A DNA stretch of 64,000 nucleotides from UBA4416 sp963422675 (GCA_963422675.2 CAXVYS010000029.1:270858-334857), one strand, 5' to 3'. Shown: positions 1-9,174, counted from the first letter of the stretch. Numbers and translations are program-made. The notes: generated by a model not told the origin, from the letters alone.

Positions 1-1026
1 GGTGTAGAGCATCAAAAATCTACGGTTATTGCTATAGGCCCCGGTTACTCTATCAATAAAGGAAAAGTGTATGAAGATATCCTGGGAGTTTCCTCGCACG
101 AATTATTTCATACCTGGAATATAAAATACATCAGGCCCGTAGAAATGCTGCCATATGATTTTACCAAAGAAAATTATGCCCGTACAGGTTATGTCTATGA
201 GGGGTTTACAACTTATTATGGAGATGTGATGTTGTTAACGAGTGGTGTTTTTTCGCCGGAACAATATTTTGAAACCTTGCAGGAACGTTTAATCAAACAC
301 TTTCATAATTACGGAAGATTTAATTTGTCGGTAGCCGATTCGAGTTGGGAAACATGGCTGGATGGTTATGTTCCGGGTGCACCTTACCGAAAAACATCTA
401 TTTATGATGAAGGGAATTTAGTAGCGTTTATGCTGGACGTAAAAATTATGCAGCATACGAATAATACAAAGGGCTTAAAAGAGGTTTGCAGGGTACTTTA
501 TAATGAGTTCGGTAAAAAGAATACAGGCTATACAGAGCAGGATATAATTCGTATTTGTGAAAAAGTAGCAGGCGCTTCTTTCGGAGACTTTTTTAAGGAT
601 TATGTATACGGAAACAAAGATTTTTCTGTCCCGCTGAAGGAGTGTTTTGGCTATTTAGGGATAGACATGGTGAAATCGCCCTCTGTACATTTGAATGAAG
701 CCGTTTTTGGATTTAAAACAGTAGATTTTGGAAATAACCGGAAAGTCTCTTTAATTGCCCCCGAATCTCCGGCATGGGAAGCAGGATTAGGGATAGGGGA
801 TGAGATTTTAGCAGTGAATGGTTATACGTTTAAAAATGATTTTAATGAATGGATCAATTATTTTAAAAACGAGGATATTGAATTAACCGTTTCATCTAAT
901 TCGATTTTAAAAAAGATTTTTTTGCCGGAAAAAGAGTTAAAAAATTCATTTTTTGAACATTATACACTGAAATTACAAGAGGGACATTCAAAGAAGTTTT
1001 ACCAATGGATAAAGCTAAACTCATAG
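1..1026 (+). CDS. M61 family glycyl aminopeptidase-like metallopeptidase with PDZ domain (5' truncated)
   Basis: The reading frame is open from the first base, so the N-terminal part lies outside the window; the first ATG/GTG codons seen here are internal. The sequence GVEHQKST followed by SHELFHTWN is the M61 signature: HExxH supplies two zinc-binding histidines and the catalytic Glu, and the EGFTTYY motif about 50 residues later supplies the likely third zinc ligand. A PDZ-like segment (SLIAPESPAWEAGLGIGDEILAVNG) lies near the C-terminus, as in other family members. M61 enzymes are aminopeptidases with a preference for small N-terminal residues. Whether this one is exported cannot be judged without its N-terminus. 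It is followed by 148 bp without a gene and then a separate small membrane-protein gene. Confidence 0.9.
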   Translation, partial: GVEHQKSTVIAIGPGYSINKGKVYEDILGVSSHELFHTWNIKYIRPVEMLPYDFTKENYARTGYVYEGFTTYYGDVMLLTSGVFSPEQYFETLQERLIKHFHNYGRFNLSVADSSWETWLDGYVPGAPYRKTSIYDEGNLVAFMLDVKIMQHTNNTKGLKEVCRVLYNEFGKKNTGYTEQDIIRICEKVAGASFGDFFKDYVYGNKDFSVPLKECFGYLGIDMVKSPSVHLNEAVFGFKTVDFGNNRKVSLIAPESPAWEAGLGIGDEILAVNGYTFKNDFNEWINYFKNEDIELTVSSNSILKKIFLPEKELKNSFFEHYTLKLQEGHSKKFYQWIKLNS

Positions 1027-1097
1027 ATAAACAGCCCTTTTTGTATTATTAAAACAAATTATTAATAGATAATTTGTTAATAACTAAACGTGTTAAA

Positions 1098-1129
1098 TTT
1101 GGTTAAACCGTAAAATTGTTATTTTTTTG
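1098..1129 (+). promoter_or_regulatory. Candidate Bacteroidota-type promoter for the DUF4190 gene
   Basis: TTTG at 1098-1101 and TA-TTTT-TTTG at 1120-1129 resemble the -33 TTG and -7 TAnnTTTG elements, 18 bp apart and about 45 bp before the ATG at 1175. The -7 box carries two extra Ts relative to the consensus, so this is a tentative reading by eye. Confidence 0.3.
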
Positions 1130-1174
1130 TAGACATAAAAATTAATCATAAACTTTAACTAAAAACAAAAAATT

Positions 1175-1612
1175 ATGGAACAAACAACACAACCAGCAAC
1201 AGCGCCTCAAGGTAAAGGTATGGCAGTATCAGGATTTGTAATCTCTTTAGTAGCATTAGTATTCTATTTTATCGTAGCAGGTATCGTAACGGTTCAGGCT
1301 GCTTTAGGTGGTGGATACGGATTAGGGATTTTCTGGTTAATTTTATCTTTAGCTGGTACTATTTTATGTGTAATGGGAATGATGAAATTAGGCAAAACCG
1401 GTGGTAAAAAAGGTTTAGCTATCGCAGGGATGATCATTGGTATCATTGCTGTTATATTAACTGCTTTATTAGTGATGGGTATTGGTAAGATCCAATCTGC
1501 AGGTGGCGAATTTGGCGACAAATTTAAAGATGCAATGGAGCAAAGCAAACAACAAATGGAATCAGATATGAACCATGCAATTGATTCACTTCAAGGTGAA
1601 ACAGCTCACTAG
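1175..1612 (+). CDS. DUF4190-type small membrane protein
   Basis: This 145-residue protein has a short polar N-terminus (Thr, Gln, Ala, Pro) followed by three hydrophobic segments at about residues 17-45, 50-70 and 84-107. A basic glycine-lysine loop (KLGKTGGKKGLAIAGMIIG) separates the last two. The ending is amphipathic and Lys/Glu/Gln-rich. The GKGMAVSGFVISL start and the KGLAIAGMIIG motif match the DUF4190 family, whose function is unknown. Codon choice is strongly biased to GGT, GTA and TTA, which suggests good expression. The ATG follows an A-rich leader, as is usual in this phylum. A strong hairpin follows, so the gene is probably monocistronic. Confidence 0.8.
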   Translation: MEQTTQPATAPQGKGMAVSGFVISLVALVFYFIVAGIVTVQAALGGGYGLGIFWLILSLAGTILCVMGMMKLGKTGGKKGLAIAGMIIGIIAVILTALLVMGIGKIQSAGGEFGDKFKDAMEQSKQQMESDMNHAIDSLQGETAH

Positions 1613-1640
1613 TATTTTGAATTAAAAAAATACATTTCAG

Positions 1641-1671
1641 AAAACCCTTTCTTTTAAAGAAAGGGTTTTTT
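1641..1671 (+). terminator. Rho-independent terminator after the DUF4190 gene
   Basis: An inverted repeat AACCCTTTCTTT / AAAGAAAGGGTT with a very short loop is followed by a T-rich tract, directly downstream of the stop codon at 1612. Confidence 0.85.
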
Positions 1672-1700
1672 ATTTTTACACCAACTAAATCAAAGACTAT

Positions 1701-2177
1701 ATGAGTATCGACAATTTATTGCAACAGGAAGACGTTCAACCACAAGCGCCAAAAAGGCCACAATTTTTAACCGTATTATGTATTTTAAGTTACATATGGG
1801 GCGCCATTGTATTATTATGCTTATTGCTTTGTCTGTTAACCACAGGGTTTATTTTTGATACACTTACAAGTATTAGCAATGGTACCATTCAATCTCCATC
1901 AGGCATTGGCCCCGAACAACAGGTTGCCATAGATTATTTATTGTCGCTAGGCGAAAAAACCTTTGCTATTATTATTGCGGTAGCAATGATCTTTTATTTA
2001 ACGTCTCTGTTAGGAGTGTTTAAAATGTGGAAACTTCAAAAATCGGGCTTTTTTATTTATACAGCGGTTAATGTGTTGGGTTTAGGTTATAGTATTTACA
2101 GCGGTTCTTATTTTGGAGCTGTTATTTCACTGGCATTTATAGGAATGTATTATTCCAATTTAAAATACATGAAATAG
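1701..2177 (+). CDS. Hypothetical multi-spanning membrane protein
   Basis: This 158-residue protein has a polar, Gln/Pro/Lys-rich N-terminus of about 20 residues and then four hydrophobic segments (about 24-50, 87-107, 118-135 and 137-155). The motif RPQFLTVLCILSYI at the start of the first membrane segment is common in small uncharacterised Bacteroidota membrane proteins that, like this one, sit next to DUF4190 genes. No catalytic motif is visible and I assign no function. It is bracketed by its own terminator hairpins (1641-1671 and 2204-2240), so it is likely a single-gene transcript. Confidence 0.7.
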   Translation: MSIDNLLQQEDVQPQAPKRPQFLTVLCILSYIWGAIVLLCLLLCLLTTGFIFDTLTSISNGTIQSPSGIGPEQQVAIDYLLSLGEKTFAIIIAVAMIFYLTSLLGVFKMWKLQKSGFFIYTAVNVLGLGYSIYSGSYFGAVISLAFIGMYYSNLKYMK

Positions 2178-2203
2178 GGATTTTCCTACAATTCATTATA
2201 ATA

Positions 2204-2240
2204 AAAATAAACCTTTGCCCACGGCAAAGGTTTATTTTTT
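2204..2240 (+). terminator. Rho-independent terminator
   Basis: An inverted repeat AAATAAACCTTTGCC / GGCAAAGGTTTATTT with a loop of about three bases ends in a run of Ts. It lies between the stop codon at 2177 and the next start at 2258. Confidence 0.85.
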
Positions 2241-2257
2241 TAAGTACCTTTATCATT

Positions 2258-2881
2258 ATGTTACTTAGAATAAACTATACAAACCCTCATCCAAAAGATA
2301 TACAAACCGTTATTGATTGTTTAAAAAACGACGGTATTATTATCTATCCAACCGATACGGTTTACTCTATGGGTTGCGATATCACAAGGCCGAAAGCGGT
2401 TGAAAAACTGTGCCGGCTTAAAAACATTAAACTCGAAAAAGCTAATTTTTCGTTTGTATGCAGCGATTTGAGTAACCTTTCCAACTATGCCAAACCTATT
2501 TCCAATTCGGTATTCCGGATCATGAAAAAAGCGTTACCCGGGCCTTATACTTTTATTCTGGAAGCCAATGGTAATGTGCCAAAGCTGTTAAAACAAAATA
2601 AAAAAACAGTAGGGATCAGGGTACCGGATAATATGATCTGCAACCATATTGTAACCATGTTGGGCAATCCTATCATTACAACCAGTTTACACAATACCGG
2701 CGACGAAATCATGGATTATTTTGTGGATCCGGAAATTATTCACAACGAATACCAGGATAAAGTAGAGATGGTGATTGATGGAGGCTTTGGGAATCTATAT
2801 GCCTCTACCGTTATTGATTGTTCGCAGGATGAGCCTGTTGTTTTAAGAGAGGGGCTGGGCAGTTTAGATGTGCTGGATTAA
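2258..2881 (+). CDS. YciO/Sua5/YrdC family protein (L-threonylcarbamoyladenylate synthase-like)
   Basis: This 207-residue protein covers one full YrdC-like fold, with the typical opening for nucleotide binding (GIIIYPTDTVYSMGCD, residues 28-43) and the KNIKLEKANFSFVCSDLSNLSNYAK segment that corresponds to the K-x-R/S-x-N region. The length equals that of E. coli YciO (about 206), and it lacks the extra C-terminal Sua5 domain, so it belongs to the YciO-type branch. Family members use threonine, bicarbonate and ATP to make threonylcarbamoyl-AMP for tRNA t6A37, but YciO-type activity is weak and its true role is uncertain. MtaB, which thiolates t6A, is encoded elsewhere in the window at 21411-22757. 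The ATG follows the previous terminator closely. Confidence 0.85.
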   Translation: MLLRINYTNPHPKDIQTVIDCLKNDGIIIYPTDTVYSMGCDITRPKAVEKLCRLKNIKLEKANFSFVCSDLSNLSNYAKPISNSVFRIMKKALPGPYTFILEANGNVPKLLKQNKKTVGIRVPDNMICNHIVTMLGNPIITTSLHNTGDEIMDYFVDPEIIHNEYQDKVEMVIDGGFGNLYASTVIDCSQDEPVVLREGLGSLDVLD

Positions 2882-2959
2882 TTTTTTGAGATGTTTAAAA
2901 AAAAAATGTTTAGGGATATGAATTTATGTTAAATTTAAACCTCATTATACTAAACAACT

Positions 2960-5011
2960 ATGTTCAAAAAGGCCCTACTAACAGCAATTCTGGTTATTTC
3001 ATCTGCTGCACTTTCTTTTTCCCAAACTACAAACACCAAAAAATGGCGTCGAACAGAAAATGATTCTATGCAAAATGCTCTTTTACTATACGAAGAAGAG
3101 AATTATTTACTGGCCTTACCAATTTACGAGAAACTTTATACGGCCCATCCCAAAGAAGAATATTTGAAATATTGCTATGGTAAATGTGCCTTACAAAGAA
3201 GTGATAAACATGAAATAGCCCTTACTTTGCTGGCGGATGTTTATGAGAAAAACAATAAAGTAGATAATATCGAATATGATCTTGCCCGGGCAAATCATTA
3301 CAATTATAAATTTGACGAAGCTTTGGCTCTTATTGAGAAAGCCTTGTCCAATAAAAAGGTAAATCCTCAAACAAAAGTTCTTGCGAAACAATTAAAACAA
3401 TATTGCATCAATGCAAAAGAGTTTTATTCACATCCTACCAATGCAGAGATCAAAAATGCGGGTATGGTTTTAAATACAGAGTCAGACGAATATGTACCCG
3501 TTATTTCTGCCGATGAATCTATTATGTTATTTACCTATAGAGGTAAAGAAAGTAATGGGGGTTTACAAAATGCTTTACAGCAGCCCGATCCAAATGGTAT
3601 TTATTATGAAGACGTGTTTCAATCCTTAAAAGAAAACGGAAACTGGACGACCCCCACGCCTGTAAAAACAATTAATACCAACTCACACGATGCTGCAATA
3701 GCCATTAGTGCCGATGGGATGCATTTGTTTACGTATAAAGATAATGGTGACGATCACGGAGATATCTACATGAGTAATATGGTGAATGGAGAATGGTCTG
3801 TTCCTCAAAAATTAAAAGGAACTGTAAACTCTTATTCATGGGAAGGCAGTTGCTCTATGACAGCCGATGGAAGACAGCTTTATTTTAGCAGTGAACGCGG
3901 TGGTGGTTTTGGTGGAAGAGATATTTATAGGGCAACTTTGTTGGCAGACAGTACCTGGGGAAATGTAATTAACCTGGGCGATAGTATTAATACGGCTCTG
4001 GATGATGATGCTCCGTTTATTCACCCTGATGGTGTGACTTTATTTTACAGCTCGAAAGGAAAAAACAGTATGGGTGATTATGATGTTTTTCAATCCCGTT
4101 TAAACTGGCTTGACTCCACATTCAGTTCCCCTATAAATTTAGGATATCCTATTAATACACCTGATGGGGATCGGTTTTATGTATTATCTGCTAACAGCGA
4201 AAGAGGGTATTACGCGAGCGGAAAAAGTGGAGGCTTTGGCTTGCAGGATATCTATACGGTTTATCCGGGTTATGTTGGCAAAAAGCCTGCTGTATATATT
4301 GTAAAAGGGAAAATTACGCAGGATATGAATGCTGTTGCTGCAGATATTACGGTTGAAATAACGAATAAGGAAAACAAAAAATTCGGGGAGTTTGCCAGCA
4401 ATTTGGCAACCGGCAATTATTTAGTGGCTTTACCCGCAGGCGGTTTTTTTAAATTAACCTACAAGTATAAATCCTTTCCTTATAAAACCCTTGATATCAA
4501 CACCTCGACGCTGGATGGCTTTGAAGAAAAATTATTTGATATTAACTTCGAAACCAAACCTGATACCATTAAACCTGTAGCAGTTGTTGAAGTTCCAAAA
4601 AAAGATACAGTAGTGGCAGTGGTTGCTCCTAAACAAATGGTACCTATTAAAAAAGATACATTTGTAGCAACAAAAGCGATTCATGATAAAAATAAGATAT
4701 ATGCCGAAAAATATGGTGAGATTACCGCAGAGGGTCTTGTATTTAAGGTTCAGATCGCCGCTTATAAGTATCCTAAAAACTATGTATACGAGCATTTAAA
4801 GGGTTTGGGAGAAGTGGATCAGTTTTTGCTTGATGGGATTACACGTATAACTATCGGGGGTGATTTCAAAAATCTGAATACTGCCTGGGAACATTGTAAA
4901 AAAGTAATTACGGCAGGACAAAAAGATGCATTTGTTACTGTATTATACAAAGGGAAACGGGTTTATTTAGAAGATCTTGAAACGATGGGCATTTTTGTTA
5001 TAAAACCATAA
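2960..5011 (+). CDS. Secreted TPR-PD40 beta-propeller protein with SPOR-like C-terminal domain (paralogue 1)
   Basis: This 683-residue protein starts with a Sec signal peptide (residues 1-21, ending SFSQ). TPR-like helices follow (about 30-150, including NYLLALPIYEKLYTAHP), then PD40/WD40-like blades (about 165-430; ISADESIMLFTYR, MTADGRQLYFSSERGGGFGGRDIY, FIHPDGVTLFYSSKG), then a beta-rich domain (about 445-530). A lysine/valine-rich linker leads to a C-terminal domain (about 590-683, FKVQIAAYKYP...RITIGGDF) that looks like SPOR, a fold that binds septal peptidoglycan. PD40 proteins of this kind are periplasmic or outer-membrane associated in T9SS-bearing bacteria. The next gene is a close paralogue in the same order of domains. 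The SPOR assignment is my inference from the VQIAAY...G..G.F pattern. Confidence 0.8.
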   Translation: MFKKALLTAILVISSAALSFSQTTNTKKWRRTENDSMQNALLLYEEENYLLALPIYEKLYTAHPKEEYLKYCYGKCALQRSDKHEIALTLLADVYEKNNKVDNIEYDLARANHYNYKFDEALALIEKALSNKKVNPQTKVLAKQLKQYCINAKEFYSHPTNAEIKNAGMVLNTESDEYVPVISADESIMLFTYRGKESNGGLQNALQQPDPNGIYYEDVFQSLKENGNWTTPTPVKTINTNSHDAAIAISADGMHLFTYKDNGDDHGDIYMSNMVNGEWSVPQKLKGTVNSYSWEGSCSMTADGRQLYFSSERGGGFGGRDIYRATLLADSTWGNVINLGDSINTALDDDAPFIHPDGVTLFYSSKGKNSMGDYDVFQSRLNWLDSTFSSPINLGYPINTPDGDRFYVLSANSERGYYASGKSGGFGLQDIYTVYPGYVGKKPAVYIVKGKITQDMNAVAADITVEITNKENKKFGEFASNLATGNYLVALPAGGFFKLTYKYKSFPYKTLDINTSTLDGFEEKLFDINFETKPDTIKPVAVVEVPKKDTVVAVVAPKQMVPIKKDTFVATKAIHDKNKIYAEKYGEITAEGLVFKVQIAAYKYPKNYVYEHLKGLGEVDQFLLDGITRITIGGDFKNLNTAWEHCKKVITAGQKDAFVTVLYKGKRVYLEDLETMGIFVIKP

Positions 5012-5147
5012 AATTAACATCCACTAGTTAAAATTATATAAGGATCCTATTTAATTGGCTTTTTATCTATTAATTTAGCGCATTCGTGGCTGTTAAATTT
5101 GTGAATTTTAACATTTAATCATTAATTTCGTATCATATTTTGTATTT

Positions 5148-7115
5148 ATGCTTCATAACTTATTAGTTATTATTTTTCTTTTTGGTTCTTTACTTGGCTT
5201 TTCTCAAACAACTGATGTAAAAAATTGGAGGGTGAGTGAAAGCGACTCTATGCAACAAGGTTTTGACTTGTTTGAAAAGAAAAGTTATCTCGAAGCACTT
5301 CCTATTTTTGAAAACTTGCATAAAGCTCATCCTCACGAAACATTTATTAAATATTGTTATGGTATTTGTGCACTTTATCGCACCGATAAGCATGCTGAAG
5401 CGTTAACTTTATTGCAGCAGGTCCATAAGAAAAATAATAAAATCGAAAACATAGAATACTTCCTGGCAAAAGCCAATCATCTGAACTATCATTTCGAAGA
5501 AGCACTCAGCATTATCAGTTCGGGGAATACAAAAGGGAAAGCCACTTTTTCAGATGATATTAAAGAAAATATCCTCTTGTTAAAACAATACTGTGTAAAT
5601 GCAAAAATACTGTATGCTACACCAACAAAAGCAAAAAGCACCAATATAGGAAACATCATTAATACACCAAATGACGAAGACATTCCATTAGTGTCGGCTG
5701 ATGAATCTGTTATTATATTTTCTAAAACGGATGCCAGGCCGGAGACCAAAGATATAGTAAGTGCTTCAGGAGTTTATTTATCGGTTGAAGAAAATGGCAA
5801 CTGGTTAAAACCCGCTTTAATTAATAAAGGGAGTATTAACGATAAGGCAATCGCCGTTAGTCCTGATGGTTTAACGCTGTTTTTATACCATGAAGATTCT
5901 AATGGAAACGGGGATATTTATAGAAGTGATTTTGATTATTTTGAATGGTCGGCTCCTCAAAAGCTGAAAGGAGAGGTAAACTCAGGAGCCTGGGAAGGAA
6001 GTTGTTCCATGTCGGCAGACGGAAAGTACTTATATTTCAGTAGCGACCGCACAGGTGGTTTAGGAGGAAAAGATATTTACAGAGCTACGTTACTTCCAAA
6101 TAATATTTGGGGTGATGTTATTAATTTGGGAGAAAATGTAAATACAGCTACTGATGATGATTGTCCTTTTATTCATGCAGACGGAACCAGTTTATTTTAT
6201 AGTTCCAAAGGCAGAAACAGCATGGGAGGCTATGATATTTTTCAATCAAAATGGAAAGAAAAAGAAGCGGTTTACACAGAAGGAATTAATTTAGGATACC
6301 CTATCAACTCCCCGGATAACGATTTGTATTATACCCTTTCGGCAAGTGGAAACACCGGTTACTATGCTTCCGGAAAAGCCGGAGGCGAAGGGTTAAAAGA
6401 TATTTATAAGATCAGTGATGGGTATGTTGGAGAAAAACCAATTGCTTATGTGGTAAAAGGGGTTGTTACAAAAGCGATCAATGTATTGTATTCCGATATA
6501 ACCATTGACCTTACTACTAAAGAAGATAAATACCTTGGGGAAATTAAAGTTAACTCGGTAACCGGAAAGTATATGGCAGTATTACCTGCCGATAATGAAT
6601 ACAAACTGGTATACAAATACAAATCATTCGAATATAAAACCATTGAAATTAATACATCCCGTTTACAGGAACCGCCTGAACAGATCGTTGACGTGTTTTT
6701 TGATATAAAGCCTGAATTGATAAACACTCCGGAGGCAAAAGATTCGGTAAATATGGCTTTACAAAAATTTGAATTTACCTCTATTACCAAAGAAAAACTG
6801 AAATTGTATAATGATAAATACGGCGATATCAGTGCAGATGGCCTGGAGTTTATGGTGCAAATAGCAGCTTACAAGTACATTAAGAAATACGATTTTAAAA
6901 AATTAAAGAAAGTGGGTAAAGTTACGGAGCTTGATTTAAAAGACGGGATCATGCGCTTTGTAATCGGAGGGAAGTTTAATACTTTAAGTAAGGCCTTCGA
7001 CTATAACCAAAAAGTAATTGCAGCAGGCCAGGCGGATGCTTTTGTTGTTATTTTATATAAAGGCAAGAGGGTGTTTTTAGAAGAACTTGAAACGTTAAAG
7101 ATTTACGTAAAGTAA
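5148..7115 (+). CDS. Secreted TPR-PD40 beta-propeller protein with SPOR-like C-terminal domain (paralogue 2)
   Basis: This 655-residue protein is collinear with the gene just upstream: signal peptide (residues 1-20, ending GFSQ), TPR-like region (SYLEALPIFENLHKAHP), PD40 blades (MSADGKYLYFSSDRTGGLGGKDIY, FIHADGTSLFYSSKG), carboxypeptidase-regulatory-like beta domain and the C-terminal VQIAAYKY SPOR-like domain. By eye roughly half the residues are identical, so this is a tandem duplication that has diverged. The linker before the C-terminal domain is shorter than in paralogue 1. It is separated from it by 136 bp without an obvious terminator, so co-transcription is possible. Its stop codon directly abuts the stop codon of the convergent nth-bcp gene. 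Confidence 0.8.
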   Translation: MLHNLLVIIFLFGSLLGFSQTTDVKNWRVSESDSMQQGFDLFEKKSYLEALPIFENLHKAHPHETFIKYCYGICALYRTDKHAEALTLLQQVHKKNNKIENIEYFLAKANHLNYHFEEALSIISSGNTKGKATFSDDIKENILLLKQYCVNAKILYATPTKAKSTNIGNIINTPNDEDIPLVSADESVIIFSKTDARPETKDIVSASGVYLSVEENGNWLKPALINKGSINDKAIAVSPDGLTLFLYHEDSNGNGDIYRSDFDYFEWSAPQKLKGEVNSGAWEGSCSMSADGKYLYFSSDRTGGLGGKDIYRATLLPNNIWGDVINLGENVNTATDDDCPFIHADGTSLFYSSKGRNSMGGYDIFQSKWKEKEAVYTEGINLGYPINSPDNDLYYTLSASGNTGYYASGKAGGEGLKDIYKISDGYVGEKPIAYVVKGVVTKAINVLYSDITIDLTTKEDKYLGEIKVNSVTGKYMAVLPADNEYKLVYKYKSFEYKTIEINTSRLQEPPEQIVDVFFDIKPELINTPEAKDSVNMALQKFEFTSITKEKLKLYNDKYGDISADGLEFMVQIAAYKYIKKYDFKKLKKVGKVTELDLKDGIMRFVIGGKFNTLSKAFDYNQKVIAAGQADAFVVILYKGKRVFLEELETLKIYVK

Positions 7116-8456
7116 TTACAGCTCTAATATTTGCTTACCATGTTCCTTTGTTTTTACATTCGTAAAAATCGTTGAAATAATTCCTTTTTCATTGATGATA
7201 AAAGTTGTTCTGATAATTCCGTCAAATATTCTACCCATAAATTGTTTGGTTCCCCAAACATCATAAGCTTTAATAATGGTTTTATCCGTATCAGCCAATA
7301 AGGAAAATGGTAAATCATATTTGGTGGCAAATTTTTTGTGCATCTTTTCATCATCTGCACTTACGCCAATCACTACATAATTTTTCTTTGCCAGGAATTG
7401 GTGTTCATCCCGTAAACTACAGGCTTCCAGTGTGCAACCGGGGGTATTATCCTTAGGGTAAAAATACAATACAATGTTCTTTCCTTTTAAACCGCTTAAT
7501 GAAATGGTAGTTCCATGCTGATCGTTTGCAGAAAATGCAGGTGCTTTATCTCCCACCTTTAAAGAAGTACTGTGAGCTTTGAATTTAGTTTCAGGAGCTT
7601 CTTTATCTGCCACTGCTTTTTTAGCTACTACGGGTTGTGAGGCTTTATCGGCAACCCTTACTTTTACTTGTTTTACGGTTGGTTTTTTAATGGCCTTCTC
7701 TTTTTTTACGTTAGAAGTTGTTTCTTTTTTTAAGCTCATTTTTTTTGCAGGAACTTTAACCGATACTTCTTTGGCCATAACAGATGTTTTCTTTGATAAC
7801 GAATGAGGAAAGTTTTTGTTTACAATTTTTGTTTTAAAGAAATGACACCACTCGGTTAAAGGACATATCTCGCATTTCGGATTTCTGGCAATACACACAT
7901 ACCTTCCGTGTAAAATAAGCCAGTGGTGAGCAGTGGCAATATATTCCTGTGGGATATGTTTTATGAGTTGTAATTCACTTTGTAAAGGTGTTTTAGCTTT
8001 GGTTAATCCTATGCGGTTCGATACTCTGAAAACATGTGTATCAACAGCCATGGCAGGTTTTTCGTAAATAACAGAAGCTACTACATTGGCTGTTTTTCTT
8101 CCCACACCGGGTAGTTTTATTAATTGCTCCATTTCGCTGGGTATTACACCATTAAAATCATTCAGCAACATATTAGCCATATTTACCAGGTGCTTGGCTT
8201 TGTTGTTAGGATAGCTCACACTTCTGATATAGGTAAACACCGTATCGGAGTTTGATGCAGCCAAAGCTTCCACCGTAGGAAAGGCTTTAAATAAATTGGG
8301 CGTTACCTGGTTAATTCTTTTGTCGGTACACTGAGCAGATAAAATAACAGCAACAATAAGCTCGTAAGGATTATTATACTTAAGTTCTGTTTCAGCAACC
8401 GGTACATTGGTTCTGAAATATTGAATAACACCGTCGTAACGTTCTTTTAAAGTCAT
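7116..8456 (-). CDS. nth-bcp: Endonuclease III fused to a Bcp/PrxQ-type peroxiredoxin
   Basis: A single 446-residue frame joins two complete enzymes. Residues 1-215 are endonuclease III: helix-hairpin-helix LPGVGRKTA at 115-123 with catalytic Lys121, Asp139 (VDTHVFRV), and the iron-sulfur cysteines 188, 195, 198 and 204 in the canonical C-x6-C-x2-C-x5-C spacing. Residues 216-292 form a lysine/valine/alanine-rich low-complexity linker. Residues 293-446 are a thiol peroxidase of the BCP type with peroxidatic Cys341 (TPGCT) and resolving Cys346 (EACSLRD). The first excises oxidised pyrimidines from DNA, the second reduces peroxides. Separate nth and bcp genes are the normal state. A start inside the linker (Met227, ATG at 7776-7778) could also yield a free peroxiredoxin. 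No frameshift is needed to read the fusion. Confidence 0.9.
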   Translation of the reverse strand: MTLKERYDGVIQYFRTNVPVAETELKYNNPYELIVAVILSAQCTDKRINQVTPNLFKAFPTVEALAASNSDTVFTYIRSVSYPNNKAKHLVNMANMLLNDFNGVIPSEMEQLIKLPGVGRKTANVVASVIYEKPAMAVDTHVFRVSNRIGLTKAKTPLQSELQLIKHIPQEYIATAHHWLILHGRYVCIARNPKCEICPLTEWCHFFKTKIVNKNFPHSLSKKTSVMAKEVSVKVPAKKMSLKKETTSNVKKEKAIKKPTVKQVKVRVADKASQPVVAKKAVADKEAPETKFKAHSTSLKVGDKAPAFSANDQHGTTISLSGLKGKNIVLYFYPKDNTPGCTLEACSLRDEHQFLAKKNYVVIGVSADDEKMHKKFATKYDLPFSLLADTDKTIIKAYDVWGTKQFMGRIFDGIIRTTFIINEKGIISTIFTNVKTKEHGKQILEL

Positions 8457-8460
8457 AGTT

Positions 8461-9174
8461 TTACAGTTTTAATAAACCATATTTTAAAATACAATATAAT
8501 GCCCTAAATCCGTCTTTCCAGCCTATTTTTTTACCTTCCTCATAGGTTCTGCCATAATAAGAGATGCCTACTTCATAAAGCCTTAATTTGGGTATGCGTG
8601 AAATTTTAGCAGTTACTTCAGGCTCAAATCCAAAACGCTTTTCTTTCAACTCTAATCCTTTGATAATATCCGATCTGAATAATTTGTAACAGGTTTCCAT
8701 ATCGGTTAAATTCAAATTGGAAAACATATTAGATAAATTGGTTAAAAATTTATTGCCGATTGAATGCCAGTAAAATAAGATTCTGTGAGGCTTTCCGCCA
8801 ATAAAACGACTGCCATATACCACGTCGGCATTTCCATTTAATACCGGTTTTAATAAAATGTTATATTCCTCAGGATCATATTCGAGATCAGCATCCTGTA
8901 TGATAATGTAATCACCGCTAGCCTCCCTGATGCCGGTGTGTAAAGCAGCACCTTTCCCTTTGTTAAACTCATGTTTCCGGTATTGAATATTGAGTTCGCT
9001 ATGTTGGGCTTTGTAATCTAATATCGCCTTCTCTGTATCGTCCGACGAGCAATCATTTACAATAATAATTTCTTTTACCACTCCGTTCGTAAGTGCCACC
9101 ATTTTGATCCTGTCTAAAATTAAATGGATCGTTTTTTCTTCATTATAAGCAGGGATGACAATGGATAAAAGCAT
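8461..9174 (-). CDS. Family 2 glycosyltransferase (dolichol-phosphate mannosyltransferase-like)
   Basis: This GT-A fold enzyme begins MLLSIVIPAYNEEKTI, the classical GT2 start, followed by IIVNDCSSDDT, a DAD-like metal site (IIQDADLEYDPEEY) and GSRFIGGKPHR. These match polyprenyl-phosphate glycosyltransferases of the DPM1/DPG-synthase group, which load a sugar from a nucleotide donor onto a lipid phosphate at the inner membrane. No C-terminal membrane domain is present. I chose the ATG at 9172-9174; an upstream in-frame ATG at 9213 would add 13 residues that do not look like the family. The gene lies 4 bp downstream of the nth-bcp start and may be transcribed with it. The sugar and acceptor cannot be told from sequence. 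Confidence 0.85.
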   Translation of the reverse strand: MLLSIVIPAYNEEKTIHLILDRIKMVALTNGVVKEIIIVNDCSSDDTEKAILDYKAQHSELNIQYRKHEFNKGKGAALHTGIREASGDYIIIQDADLEYDPEEYNILLKPVLNGNADVVYGSRFIGGKPHRILFYWHSIGNKFLTNLSNMFSNLNLTDMETCYKLFRSDIIKGLELKEKRFGFEPEVTAKISRIPKLRLYEVGISYYGRTYEEGKKIGWKDGFRALYCILKYGLLKL

